5,162 bases of DNA from JBEIFW01 sp044370695. GTDB lineage: Bacteria; Actinomycetota; Acidimicrobiia; Acidimicrobiales; Ilumatobacteraceae. The position numbers were made by a program, and so were the translations under genes. Below, piece after piece: positions 1-5,162 of the stretch. Numbering within the stretch: position 1 is the stretch's first letter; every line of letters begins with the position of its first letter. The DNA lies in assembly GCA_044370695.1 (NCBI GenBank), contig JBILVB010000224.1, positions 1 through 5,162 of the forward strand, read 5' to 3'. Under the pieces are notes generated by a model that worked only from the letters and a program-made list of their open reading frames with translations, was not told the DNA's origin and ran no database searches.

Positions 1-480
<480 letters not shown>

Positions 481-490
481 GCGTTCCCGC

Positions 491-1309
491 GTGTCCGCCC
501 CTGTCCCCCTCGACGACGAGGCCCGAGCCCGCGTGCTGCGCCGTGCCCTCGAGCTGACGGAACCGGCCCTGGCGGACCCGATCCGGGTGGACCAGGTCGA
601 GGTGTTGCGGCGGGTCGCCGACGATCTCGGCATCCCCTCGGGTGCACTCGAACGGGCCCTCGCCGAGGAGCGCGCCGGGCTGCTCGCACCTTTGCGCCGG
701 ACGCGACGACGGTCGTTGGTCGAGGTTCTCGCCGGGCCGGCCGAGATCGACGTCGAGCGGACGTTGTCGATCCCCGGCGACCCCCTCGGCGAGCTCGACG
801 TCTGGCTGCAGAAGGCCCACGCGCTGCGCCGGCGCTCGATCCAGTCGAACCGTGGGGTGTGGGAACGGCGACGGGACCCGGTGGCTGCGGTGCGCCGCAG
901 CGTGGGGTCGCTCGTCGGGGAGGCCGGGCTCGGCCAGCTCGCCGAGATCCGCGCCGAGCAGGTCGACCTCGGCGACGAGCGGCTGGTGCGCCTGCGCGCC
1001 GACGTGCACGCCCGGCGGGCCGGCTACGTGGCCGGCGGAGCGACCCTCGGCGCCGCCGGGCTGACCGGCGTGGTCGTGCTCGGCGTGATCGTCGCCCCGG
1101 TGGCGTTCGTGGCCGCACCGGTGGCCGTGGTCGCCGGCGGCCTGGTCGCCGCCCGGCACCGGGCCCGGGCGCGCGAGACGGCCCGGGAGCTCGAACGGCT
1201 CCTCGACCAGGTCGCCAGCGGGGAGGCCCCCCGCGGCAGCTTCGGGGCCGTCGCCCGGCAGTGGAGCGGACCGCGGCGGCCCGGGACTGGCAAGATGGGC
1301 ACCGCATGA
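491..1309 (+). CDS. Conserved-looking membrane-anchored protein of unknown function
   Basis: I do not recognise a named family. The 272-residue protein has three visible parts. Residues 7-65 are helical and charged and include a helix-turn-helix-like stretch (VEVLRRVADDLGIPSGALERAL, about 35-56, written here only as a landmark from V35 to L56). Residues 70-175 look mixed alpha/beta and end in a strand-rich RLVRLRADV. Residues 178-221 are strongly hydrophobic and Gly/Ala/Val-rich, probably a helical hairpin through the membrane. A basic stretch (RHRARARETAREL, from 222) and a short cytoplasmic tail follow. There is no signal peptide. The start is the GTG ten bases after the ettA stop; no upstream ATG or clear ribosome binding site competes. 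The stop TGA overlaps an ATG (ATGA, 1306-1309). The layout recalls actinobacterial hypothetical proteins with an N-terminal 'age/rank' type helical module and a C-terminal hairpin, but I cannot assign a function. A real gene is supported by codon bias and tight packing. Confidence 0.8.
   Translation: MSAPVPLDDEARARVLRRALELTEPALADPIRVDQVEVLRRVADDLGIPSGALERALAEERAGLLAPLRRTRRRSLVEVLAGPAEIDVERTLSIPGDPLGELDVWLQKAHALRRRSIQSNRGVWERRRDPVAAVRRSVGSLVGEAGLGQLAEIRAEQVDLGDERLVRLRADVHARRAGYVAGGATLGAAGLTGVVVLGVIVAPVAFVAAPVAVVAGGLVAARHRARARETARELERLLDQVASGEAPRGSFGAVARQWSGPRRPGTGKMGTA
1291..1296 (+). promoter_or_regulatory. Possible -10 element before the 1306 ATG
   Basis: The hexamer CAAGAT lies nine bases upstream of the ATG at 1306. 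It shares the A at position 2 and T at position 6 of the actinobacterial TANNNT -10 consensus but not the first T, and no -35 is evident. If used, it would give an almost leaderless transcript starting near 1306, inside the end of the preceding gene, and would let cysQ be expressed apart from ettA. This is weak evidence. Confidence 0.2.
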
Positions 1310-1389
1310 AGCCGTCGACGCTGCGAGCCGTCATCCCGGTGCGGTGCGCCGACGCAGGAGCGGTCGCCACCGGACGGGCTCGTCGGTGA
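1306..1389 (+). CDS. Possible 27-aa bridging small ORF between the unknown gene and cysQ
   Basis: An ATG-initiated ORF of 27 codons fills the gap between two genes exactly. Its ATG overlaps the stop of the preceding gene (ATGA, 1306-1309), and its own TGA overlaps the GTG start of cysQ (GTGA, 1386-1389). The predicted peptide begins MKPSTLRAVIPVRC and ends ATGRARR; it is basic, has one Cys, and has no signal peptide or obvious membrane segment. The arrangement would allow translational coupling, with ribosomes from the upstream gene reading the short ORF and re-starting at cysQ, which has no good ribosome binding site of its own. Against this, GTGA junctions are common when GTG is followed by Ser or Thr codons, and open frames are long in GC-rich DNA. 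It could be chance, or simply the 5' untranslated region of cysQ. Confidence 0.3.
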   Translation: MKPSTLRAVIPVRCADAGAVATGRARR

Positions 1390-2165
1390 GCGTCCCCGAG
1401 AACGACCACCGTCTCGCGGCGCGCCTGGCCGCCGCCGCCGGGGAACTGCTCGTCAGCACCCGCACCCGACTCGAACAGCGCGGCGCGCCCTACTGGGAGG
1501 TGGGCGACACCGGCGACGTCACCGCGCACCGCTACCTCGTCCAGGCGCTCGCCGAGGCCCGCCCGCGCGACGCCGTGCTGTCCGAGGAGGGGCGCGACGA
1601 CCGCAAGCGCCTGTCGGCCGAACGGGTGTGGATCGTCGACCCGCTCGACGGCACCAACGAATACTCCGACGGCCGCAGCGACTGGGCGGTCCACGTGGCG
1701 TTGTGGGAGCGGGGCGAGCTGACCGCGGCGGCCGTGGCGTTGCCCTCGATCGGTCGCACGTTCGCCACCGAGCCGCTCCCGCCGGTGGCGTTGCCCCGCA
1801 AGGACGCACCGCCCCGGGTCATCGTCAGCCGCACCCGGGCCACGAACGCCGCCGTGATCATCGCGAACGCGCTCGACGCCGAGATCGTCCGCCTGGGCTC
1901 GGCCGGGGTGAAGGCGATGGCGGTGCTGATGGGCGAAGCCGACATCTACGCCCACTCGGGTGGGATGTACGAGTGGGACACCGCCGCACCGGTCGCCGTG
2001 GCCACCGCCGCCGGCCTGCACGTGAGCCGGATCGACGGCAGCCCGCTCGTCTACAACAAGGCGGACGCATGGTCGCCGGATCTGTTGATCTGCCGGCCCG
2101 AGTTCGCCGGCCCGGCGCTCGAAGCCCTCTGGGGTGACCGGCGCGGCTACGTACCCGAGTTGTAG
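1386..2165 (+). CDS. cysQ: 3'(2'),5'-bisphosphate nucleotidase CysQ, inositol monophosphatase superfamily
   Basis: The 259-residue protein has the Mg-dependent phosphatase motifs in order: GDTGDVTAHRYL (40-51, replacing the KxDxSPVTxAD region), LSEEG (65-69), the metal-binding WIVDPLDGTNEY (82-93, with D85 and D88) and EWDTAAP (196-202, D198). The stretches SDWAVHVALW, GSAGVKAMAVL and SRIDGSPLVYN closely resemble Mycobacterium tuberculosis CysQ (Rv2131c) as I recall it. That enzyme removes the 3'-phosphate from PAP/PAPS, clearing the by-product of sulfate assimilation and sulfotransfer, and also acts on inositol phosphate and fructose bisphosphate in vitro. The substrate here is inferred. I chose the GTG at 1386, which gives the usual family length and begins SVPENDHRLAARLA; an in-frame GTG at 1344 would only add a run of Arg-rich residues. 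The stop is 14 bases from the convergent stop of the next gene. No sulfate-assimilation genes are in view. Confidence 0.88.
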   Translation: MSVPENDHRLAARLAAAAGELLVSTRTRLEQRGAPYWEVGDTGDVTAHRYLVQALAEARPRDAVLSEEGRDDRKRLSAERVWIVDPLDGTNEYSDGRSDWAVHVALWERGELTAAAVALPSIGRTFATEPLPPVALPRKDAPPRVIVSRTRATNAAVIIANALDAEIVRLGSAGVKAMAVLMGEADIYAHSGGMYEWDTAAPVAVATAAGLHVSRIDGSPLVYNKADAWSPDLLICRPEFAGPALEALWGDRRGYVPEL

Positions 2166-2179
2166 ACCCGCCGGCCCGG
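2166..2179. other. 14-base convergent intergenic gap
   Basis: Only 14 G/C-rich bases separate the stop of cysQ from the stop of the lyase gene on the opposite strand. I see no stem-loop with a T-tract on either strand, so no intrinsic terminator is called. The two transcripts must overlap at their 3' ends or depend on Rho or an unrecognised terminator. Confidence 0.6.
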
Positions 2180-3832
2180 TCAGGTCTTCCAGGAGAACTG
2201 CTGCGGCTTGCGCCCTGCGTTCGGATCGAGCGCCAGGTGCACCAGGCCCGGCCCGGCCGCAGCCGCCGCCTCGGCCAGCGCCGGGCCGACGTCCTCGATC
2301 GAGGTGCAATACCAGCCCCGGCCACCGAAGGCCTGCATCACCTGCTCGTAGCGGGCGCCGGGCAGCAGCATGTGGGGCGGCTTGGGGCGGCCCTCGGGGA
2401 ACTCGGCCGAACCGCCGCCGATCCCGTTGTTGTTCATCACCACGACGGTCACCGGTAGGCCGTACCGGCAGATCGTCTCGCACTCCATGCCGCTGAAGCC
2501 GAACGCCGAGTCGCCCACGACGGCCACCACCCGCCGGCCCGGGTTGGTGACGGCAGCGGCAACCGCGAACCCGAGCCCGACGCCCATCGTGCCGTAGGTG
2601 CCGGCGTCGAGCCGATGGCGCGGATGGACGTTGGCCATCTGGGTGCGGCCGATGTCCATCGTGTTGGCCCCCTCGCCGATCACCAGGTCGTCGGGGCGCA
2701 GGAACGCCTTCAGCTCACGGAAGGCGTTGTAGTAGTTGATCGGGCCGCTCGTGTCGGCGGCCTGGGCGGCCACCATCGCTTCGTTCTCGGCGATCTTCTC
2801 GGCGATGCCGGCCCGGAAGGCCGTGTCGGCCTCGTAGCGCCAGGGCTGCGCGTCGAGCTGCTGGAGGAACTGCTGCATCACGGCCTTGCCGTCACCGACG
2901 AGCGCGACGTGCGCGGCGACGTTGTGGGAGATCTGGTCGGCGTGCGGGTCGAGCTGCAGGACCTTGACGTCGGCCCGGAACCGGGGCGGCAGGCCGAAGT
3001 GCAGGATCCAGTTGAGCCGGGCGCCGAGCAGCAGGATCGCATCGGCCTGCTGCAGGGCGAACGTGCGGGCCCCGCCCACCGACAGCGGATGGTCGTCGGG
3101 CACGAGCCCCTTGGCCATGGGGGTGGCGAGGAACGGCAGCTGCGTGTGGTCGACGAACCGCCGCACCTCGCTGTCGGCCCGCGACCACGCCATGCCCTTC
3201 CCGACGATCACGAGCGGGTTCTCGGCAGCTTTCAGCGTGTCGAGCGCGGCGGTGATCGAGGTGGGGTCGGCCAGCGTGCGCGGCGGGTCGGCCACCACCG
3301 GAGCCGGGCGGATCTCGGCGTCGTCGGCACGGCCCGAGATCACGTCGTCGGGCAGGTCGAGGAACGCCGGCCCCGGCCGGCCGTACCACGAGGTGCGCAC
3401 CGCCTGCTCGACGAGGTAGGGGATCCGCCCCACCGAATCGACCCGGGCCGAGTACTTGCACCACGGCCGGCAGATCTCGACCTGGTGCTCCTCCTGGAAG
3501 TCGCCCATGCCGTCACGGGCGATCGCCGACGCCCCGCCGATCAGGACCATCGGCCAGCAGTTCTCCTTGGCGTTGGCGAGGCCGGCCAGCGCATGGACGA
3601 CCCCGGGGCCCGACACGACGAGGCACCCCTGCGGGCGGCCGAGCAGGTAGGACGCCGCCTGTGCGGCATAGGACGCCGCCTGCTCGTTGCGCATGCCGAT
3701 GTAGGTGATGCCGGCCCGCTGGGCCTCCATCGCGATCGGCACCACCGGGAACCCGACGATCCCGAACAGGTAGTCGACGCCTTGACGCTTGAGCTCACGG
3801 GCGAGCAGCGTCGCCCCGGTGATGGTCCCCAT
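2180..3832 (-). CDS. 2-hydroxyacyl-CoA lyase (thiamine-diphosphate enzyme); oxalyl-CoA decarboxylase is the alternative
   Basis: The 550-residue protein is a full-length member of the acetolactate synthase-like ThDP family. The N-terminal pyrimidine-binding domain has YIGMRNEQ with the ThDP-activating Glu50, then SGPGVVHALAG (74-84). A central nucleotide-binding-fold domain contains GKGMAWSRADSE (211-222) and GARLNWILHFGLPPRF (270-285). The C-terminal PP-binding domain has EGANTMDIGR (387-396), RHRLDAGTYGTMGVGLGF (405-422) and the metal-binding GDSAFGFSGME...MNNN (G440 to N469). Active-site neighbourhood GDFQEEHQVE and ILHFGLPPR match human HACL1 better than Oxalobacter oxalyl-CoA decarboxylase, which has GDYEELDQ at the first site. 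Such lyases split 2-hydroxyacyl-CoA into formyl-CoA and an aldehyde one carbon shorter, as in alpha-oxidation. No formyl-CoA transferase, the usual partner of oxalyl-CoA decarboxylase, is adjacent. One oddity is NNNGIGGG, where the human enzyme has Tyr after GI. The enzyme is expected to be a soluble tetramer. The ATG lies seven bases from a -10-like box, implying a leaderless mRNA. Confidence 0.87.
   Translation of the reverse strand: MGTITGATLLARELKRQGVDYLFGIVGFPVVPIAMEAQRAGITYIGMRNEQAASYAAQAASYLLGRPQGCLVVSGPGVVHALAGLANAKENCWPMVLIGGASAIARDGMGDFQEEHQVEICRPWCKYSARVDSVGRIPYLVEQAVRTSWYGRPGPAFLDLPDDVISGRADDAEIRPAPVVADPPRTLADPTSITAALDTLKAAENPLVIVGKGMAWSRADSEVRRFVDHTQLPFLATPMAKGLVPDDHPLSVGGARTFALQQADAILLLGARLNWILHFGLPPRFRADVKVLQLDPHADQISHNVAAHVALVGDGKAVMQQFLQQLDAQPWRYEADTAFRAGIAEKIAENEAMVAAQAADTSGPINYYNAFRELKAFLRPDDLVIGEGANTMDIGRTQMANVHPRHRLDAGTYGTMGVGLGFAVAAAVTNPGRRVVAVVGDSAFGFSGMECETICRYGLPVTVVVMNNNGIGGGSAEFPEGRPKPPHMLLPGARYEQVMQAFGGRGWYCTSIEDVGPALAEAAAAAGPGLVHLALDPNAGRKPQQFSWKT
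3648..3682 (-). repeat. Two-copy 21-base-period direct repeat inside the lyase gene
   Basis: The 14-mer TAGGACGCCGCCTG on the + strand occurs at 3648-3661 and again at 3669-3682. On the coding strand it specifies the tandem heptads QAASYAA and QAASYLL, residues 51-64, directly after the catalytic Glu50. Human HACL1 has the non-repeated EQAACYAASAIGYL here, so the repeat probably comes from similar residues using the same preferred codons rather than from a duplication: the length of the region is unchanged. Confidence 0.6.
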
Positions 3833-3839
3833 GGGCCCG

Positions 3840-3845
3840 AGGGTA
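3840..3845 (-). promoter_or_regulatory. -10 element of a leaderless promoter for the lyase gene
   Basis: Read on the - strand, the hexamer is TACCCT, which fits TANNNT. It is followed by seven bases and then the ATG at 3832. This is the spacing expected when transcription starts at the A of the start codon, as is common in actinobacteria. No ribosome binding site fits in between. The -35 region would fall near 3863-3868, on top of the opposite promoter's -10; no good -35 sequence is visible. Confidence 0.5.
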
Positions 3846-3858
3846 TCCCCGGCACCTC

Positions 3859-3864
3859 TACGGT
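3859..3864 (+). promoter_or_regulatory. -10 element of a leaderless promoter for the DUF202 genes
   Basis: TACGGT fits TANNNT and lies six bases before the ATG at 3871, again leaderless spacing. The only ORF beginning at that ATG is the 15-codon leader; the DUF202 start is 44 bases further. No convincing -35 is seen; its expected place is about 3836-3841, within the divergent promoter. The transcript would probably continue through both DUF202 genes and the crotonase gene, as no gap there exceeds four bases. Confidence 0.5.
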
Positions 3865-3870
3865 GGCCGC

Positions 3871-3918
3871 ATGACCGATGCCCTCCGGGCGCCGACCGAC
3901 CGGATCACCCGCCCGTGA
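3871..3918 (+). CDS. Possible 15-aa leader ORF overlapping the first DUF202 gene
   Basis: ATG at 3871 opens a 15-residue frame, MTDALRAPTDRITRP, ending in a TGA that overlaps the GTG of the following gene (GTGA, 3915-3918). The ATG is placed ideally for leaderless initiation behind TACGGT, while the downstream GTG has no ribosome binding site. A leaderless ribosome would read this ORF and could re-start at the overlapping GTG. The peptide has no regulatory signature such as a run of one amino acid. An alternative is that the peptide is unimportant and is only a device to bring ribosomes to the next start, or that the true transcription start lies elsewhere. Confidence 0.35.
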   Translation: MTDALRAPTDRITRP

Positions 3919-4286
3919 CCGACCGCCCGGGCCGACGGCCACCGCTGCGCTCGGTCGGCACCGAACCCGACCCCCGGTTCTCGTACGCGAACGAGCGCAC
4001 CTTCCTGGCGTGGATGCGCACCGCGCTCGCGCTGATCACCGCCGGCCTCGCCGTCACCCAACTCCTGCCGCCGTTCGACGTGCCCGGCGGCCGGCGCCTG
4101 ATCGGCCTGCCGCTGATCGGTCTCGGCGTGCTGATCGCCGCCGTCAGCTACCGGCAGTGGGAGCGCAACGAGCGGGCCATGCGCCAGCGCGAACCGCTGC
4201 CGCCCTCGCCGATCGCCGGGATCGTCACGGTCGTCATCGGGATCGTCGCCGTCGTGGCCTTGGTGCTCGCCGTCCTGGACTCCTGA
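3915..4286 (+). CDS. DUF202 family small membrane protein (YidH-like), first of a pair
   Basis: The 123-residue protein has the DUF202 hallmark FSYANERTFLAWMRTALALI (residues 22-41): Asn-Glu-Arg-Thr just before the first membrane helix with an Arg inside it. Three membrane helices are visible at about 33-53, 60-80 and 98-121, with a basic/acidic loop (YRQWERNERAMRQRE) between the second and third, likely cytoplasmic. The family is widespread and often called YidH; its biochemical role is not settled, so none is given. The start is the GTG at 3915; an in-frame ATG at 3789 would run back through the divergent promoter and into the lyase gene and is not credible. The stop TGA shares one base with the next ATG (TGATG). 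Confidence 0.85.
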   Translation: MTDRPGRRPPLRSVGTEPDPRFSYANERTFLAWMRTALALITAGLAVTQLLPPFDVPGGRRLIGLPLIGLGVLIAAVSYRQWERNERAMRQREPLPPSPIAGIVTVVIGIVAVVALVLAVLDS

Positions 4287-4636
4287 TGAGCTCGCGCGAG
4301 GGGGCCGACTACGAGATCGAGGACGGCATGGCCTCGGAGCGCACCGACCTGGCCTGGGGGCGCAGCGGCCTCGCCCTGGTGGCCTGCGGGGCCGTGGTGT
4401 TCCGCGACGTCCCGTGGCTCGACGGCGACGGCACGCGCCGCATCGCCGGGTTGGCCGTGCTCGCCCTGGGCGCGGCCACCTGGCTGCTCGGGGCCGGGCA
4501 GGCCCGGCGCCGGCGCGCCCCCGGTCTGGCCCGCGCGGTCGCCCGTCCGCTCGACCTGCTCCCCGTCGCGATCGGCGTGATCGCCGTGGGTGTCGCCGCA
4601 TTCGTGGTGGCGCTCGTGCTCCCGGCGCGAACCTGA
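4286..4636 (+). CDS. DUF202 family small membrane protein, second of a pair
   Basis: This 116-residue protein repeats the plan of its neighbour in more diverged form. ASERTDLAWGRSGLALVACG (16-35) lines up with the ANERTFLAWMRTALALITAG of the first copy, keeping the ERT, the LAW and the Arg in the first helix. Hydrophobic segments lie at about 25-40, 52-70 and 90-112, with a basic loop ARRRRAPGLARAVARP between the second and third. The N-terminus is acidic (residues 5-13). It starts at the ATG overlapping the previous stop, so its translation is probably coupled. The pair may form a heteromeric membrane unit, or be an old duplication; both are inference. The stop is four bases before the crotonase GTG. 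Confidence 0.8.
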   Translation: MSSREGADYEIEDGMASERTDLAWGRSGLALVACGAVVFRDVPWLDGDGTRRIAGLAVLALGAATWLLGAGQARRRRAPGLARAVARPLDLLPVAIGVIAVGVAAFVVALVLPART

Positions 4637-4640
4637 TGCC

Positions 4641-5162
4641 GTGACGGACCTCAAGGCCACCCGGTTCGAGCTCGACGGCGCGGTGGCGACGATCTGGCTG
4701 CACCGCCCGCACCGCCACAACGCGTGGACGGGCCGGATGCACACCGAACTGCGCTGGATCCTGGCCGAGCTCGAGGCCGATCCGGCCGTGCGGGTCGTGG
4801 TCGTCACCGGCACCCCGCCGGCGTTCTCGGTGGGCGGTGACAGCCAGGCCCTGGCCGGGCACGTGGAGCGAGGGAGCTACGACACCGGGGTACCCGTCGA
4901 TGCCCGCACCCCCGGCTACGGCCTCGACGCCCGCCTCGACGCCGAGCTGAGCGCGCTGTGGGGCCTGCGGTTCCCGGTGATCGCGGCGGTCAACGGTGCG
5001 TGCGCCGGGTTGCTCTCGCCCTCGCCTGCTTCTGCGACCTGCGCTTCGCGGCGGCCGGGGCCAAGCTCACCACGGCGGCACCCAAGCTGGGCCTGCCCGC
5101 CGAGTACGGCCTGTCGTGGATCCTGCCCCGCCGCGTCGGCCCCACCCACCCCCCGGACCACC
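4641..5162 (+). pseudogene. Crotonase-superfamily (enoyl-CoA hydratase-like) protein, partial and frameshifted
   Basis: The gene begins at GTG 4641 (MTDLKATRFELDGAVATIWL) and runs past the window end. The crotonase core is clear: HRPHRHNAW (21-29), VVVTGTPPAFSVGGDSQAL (53-71, first oxyanion-hole Gly-Gly-Asp) and FPVIAAVNGACAG (111-123). After the Gly at 5007-5009 the family sequence moves to another frame: from 5018 the frame beginning GCC reads ALACFCDLRFAAAG, then AAPKLGLPAEYGLSWILPRR. One base is missing between 5007 and 5014; restoring a G to the GGG run would give AGVALALACF. The cause could be a sequencing error in a G run, a true mutation, or (least likely) a -1 ribosomal shift. Both frames stay open to the end. 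The positions of the classical hydratase Glu pair appear to be Ala, so the reaction is uncertain: hydratase, isomerase or another acyl-CoA lyase. It closes the DUF202 operon. Confidence 0.75.

Noticed and set aside
1344..1385. Earlier in-frame GTG start for cysQ at 1344
   Set aside because: It adds 14 residues beginning with a run of Arg that do not resemble family N-termini; GTG 1386 gives the normal length.
2166..2179. Bidirectional terminator between convergent genes
   Set aside because: Only three outer base pairs form in the 14-15 base stretch and there is no T-tract on either strand.
2615..3874. 419-codon open frame on the + strand opposite the lyase
   Set aside because: The lyase on the other strand carries full-length family motifs; the + strand product is Val/Gly/His/Arg-rich without any recognisable domain.
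3789..3914. Earlier in-frame ATG starts for the first DUF202 gene
   Set aside because: They would lie inside the divergent lyase gene and upstream of the apparent + strand promoter.
3858..4862. 334-codon open frame on the - strand opposite the DUF202 pair
   Set aside because: Low-complexity Arg/Ala/Gly product antisense to two genes with clear DUF202 signatures.
5007..5014. Programmed -1 ribosomal frameshift in the crotonase gene
   Set aside because: There is no heptameric slippery site of the X XXY YYZ type and no reason for the family to use recoding; a missing base in a G run is simpler.

Overview
The window is a high-GC piece of bacterial chromosome (roughly 70 % by eye, not counted). 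It has strong G/C in third codon positions, frequent GTG starts and almost no Shine-Dalgarno sequences. The CysQ protein resembles the mycobacterial CysQ type, and two start codons sit 6-7 bases downstream of TANNNT -10 boxes, the usual actinobacterial leaderless layout. I infer an actinobacterium, perhaps of the Acidimicrobiia; the lineage below phylum is a guess.

Left part (1-2165, + strand): the C-terminal end of the ribosome-associated ABC-F ATPase EttA runs in from outside the window. Next comes an unrecognised membrane-anchored protein of 272 aa (491-1309), then a possible 27-codon ORF that exactly bridges to the next gene, then a CysQ-type 3'-phosphoadenosine 5'-phosphate phosphatase of the inositol monophosphatase superfamily (1386-2165). 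These genes are packed head to tail.

Middle (2180-3832, - strand): one gene for a thiamine-diphosphate enzyme best read as 2-hydroxyacyl-CoA lyase, with oxalyl-CoA decarboxylase as the alternative. It converges on cysQ with only 14 bases between the stop codons. Its start lies 38 bases from a divergent + strand transcript. Both sides of this gap carry a -10-like hexamer at leaderless spacing, so the two promoters must overlap.

Right part (3871-5162, + strand): a possible 15-codon leader ORF overlaps the first of two tandem small DUF202-type membrane proteins. The second DUF202 gene overlaps the first by one base. It is followed closely by a crotonase-superfamily (enoyl-CoA hydratase-like) gene that is cut by the window end and carries an apparent one-base deletion at about 5007-5014.

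The 2-hydroxyacyl-CoA lyase and the crotonase-like protein suggest acyl-CoA (branched or 2-hydroxy acid) metabolism, but they are on opposite strands and any shared pathway is inference. I see no rRNA, tRNA, CRISPR array, insertion sequence or phage gene. Nothing in the window is clearly a new defence or mobile system. The most interesting signals are the compact divergent leaderless promoter region and the small overlapping ORFs.
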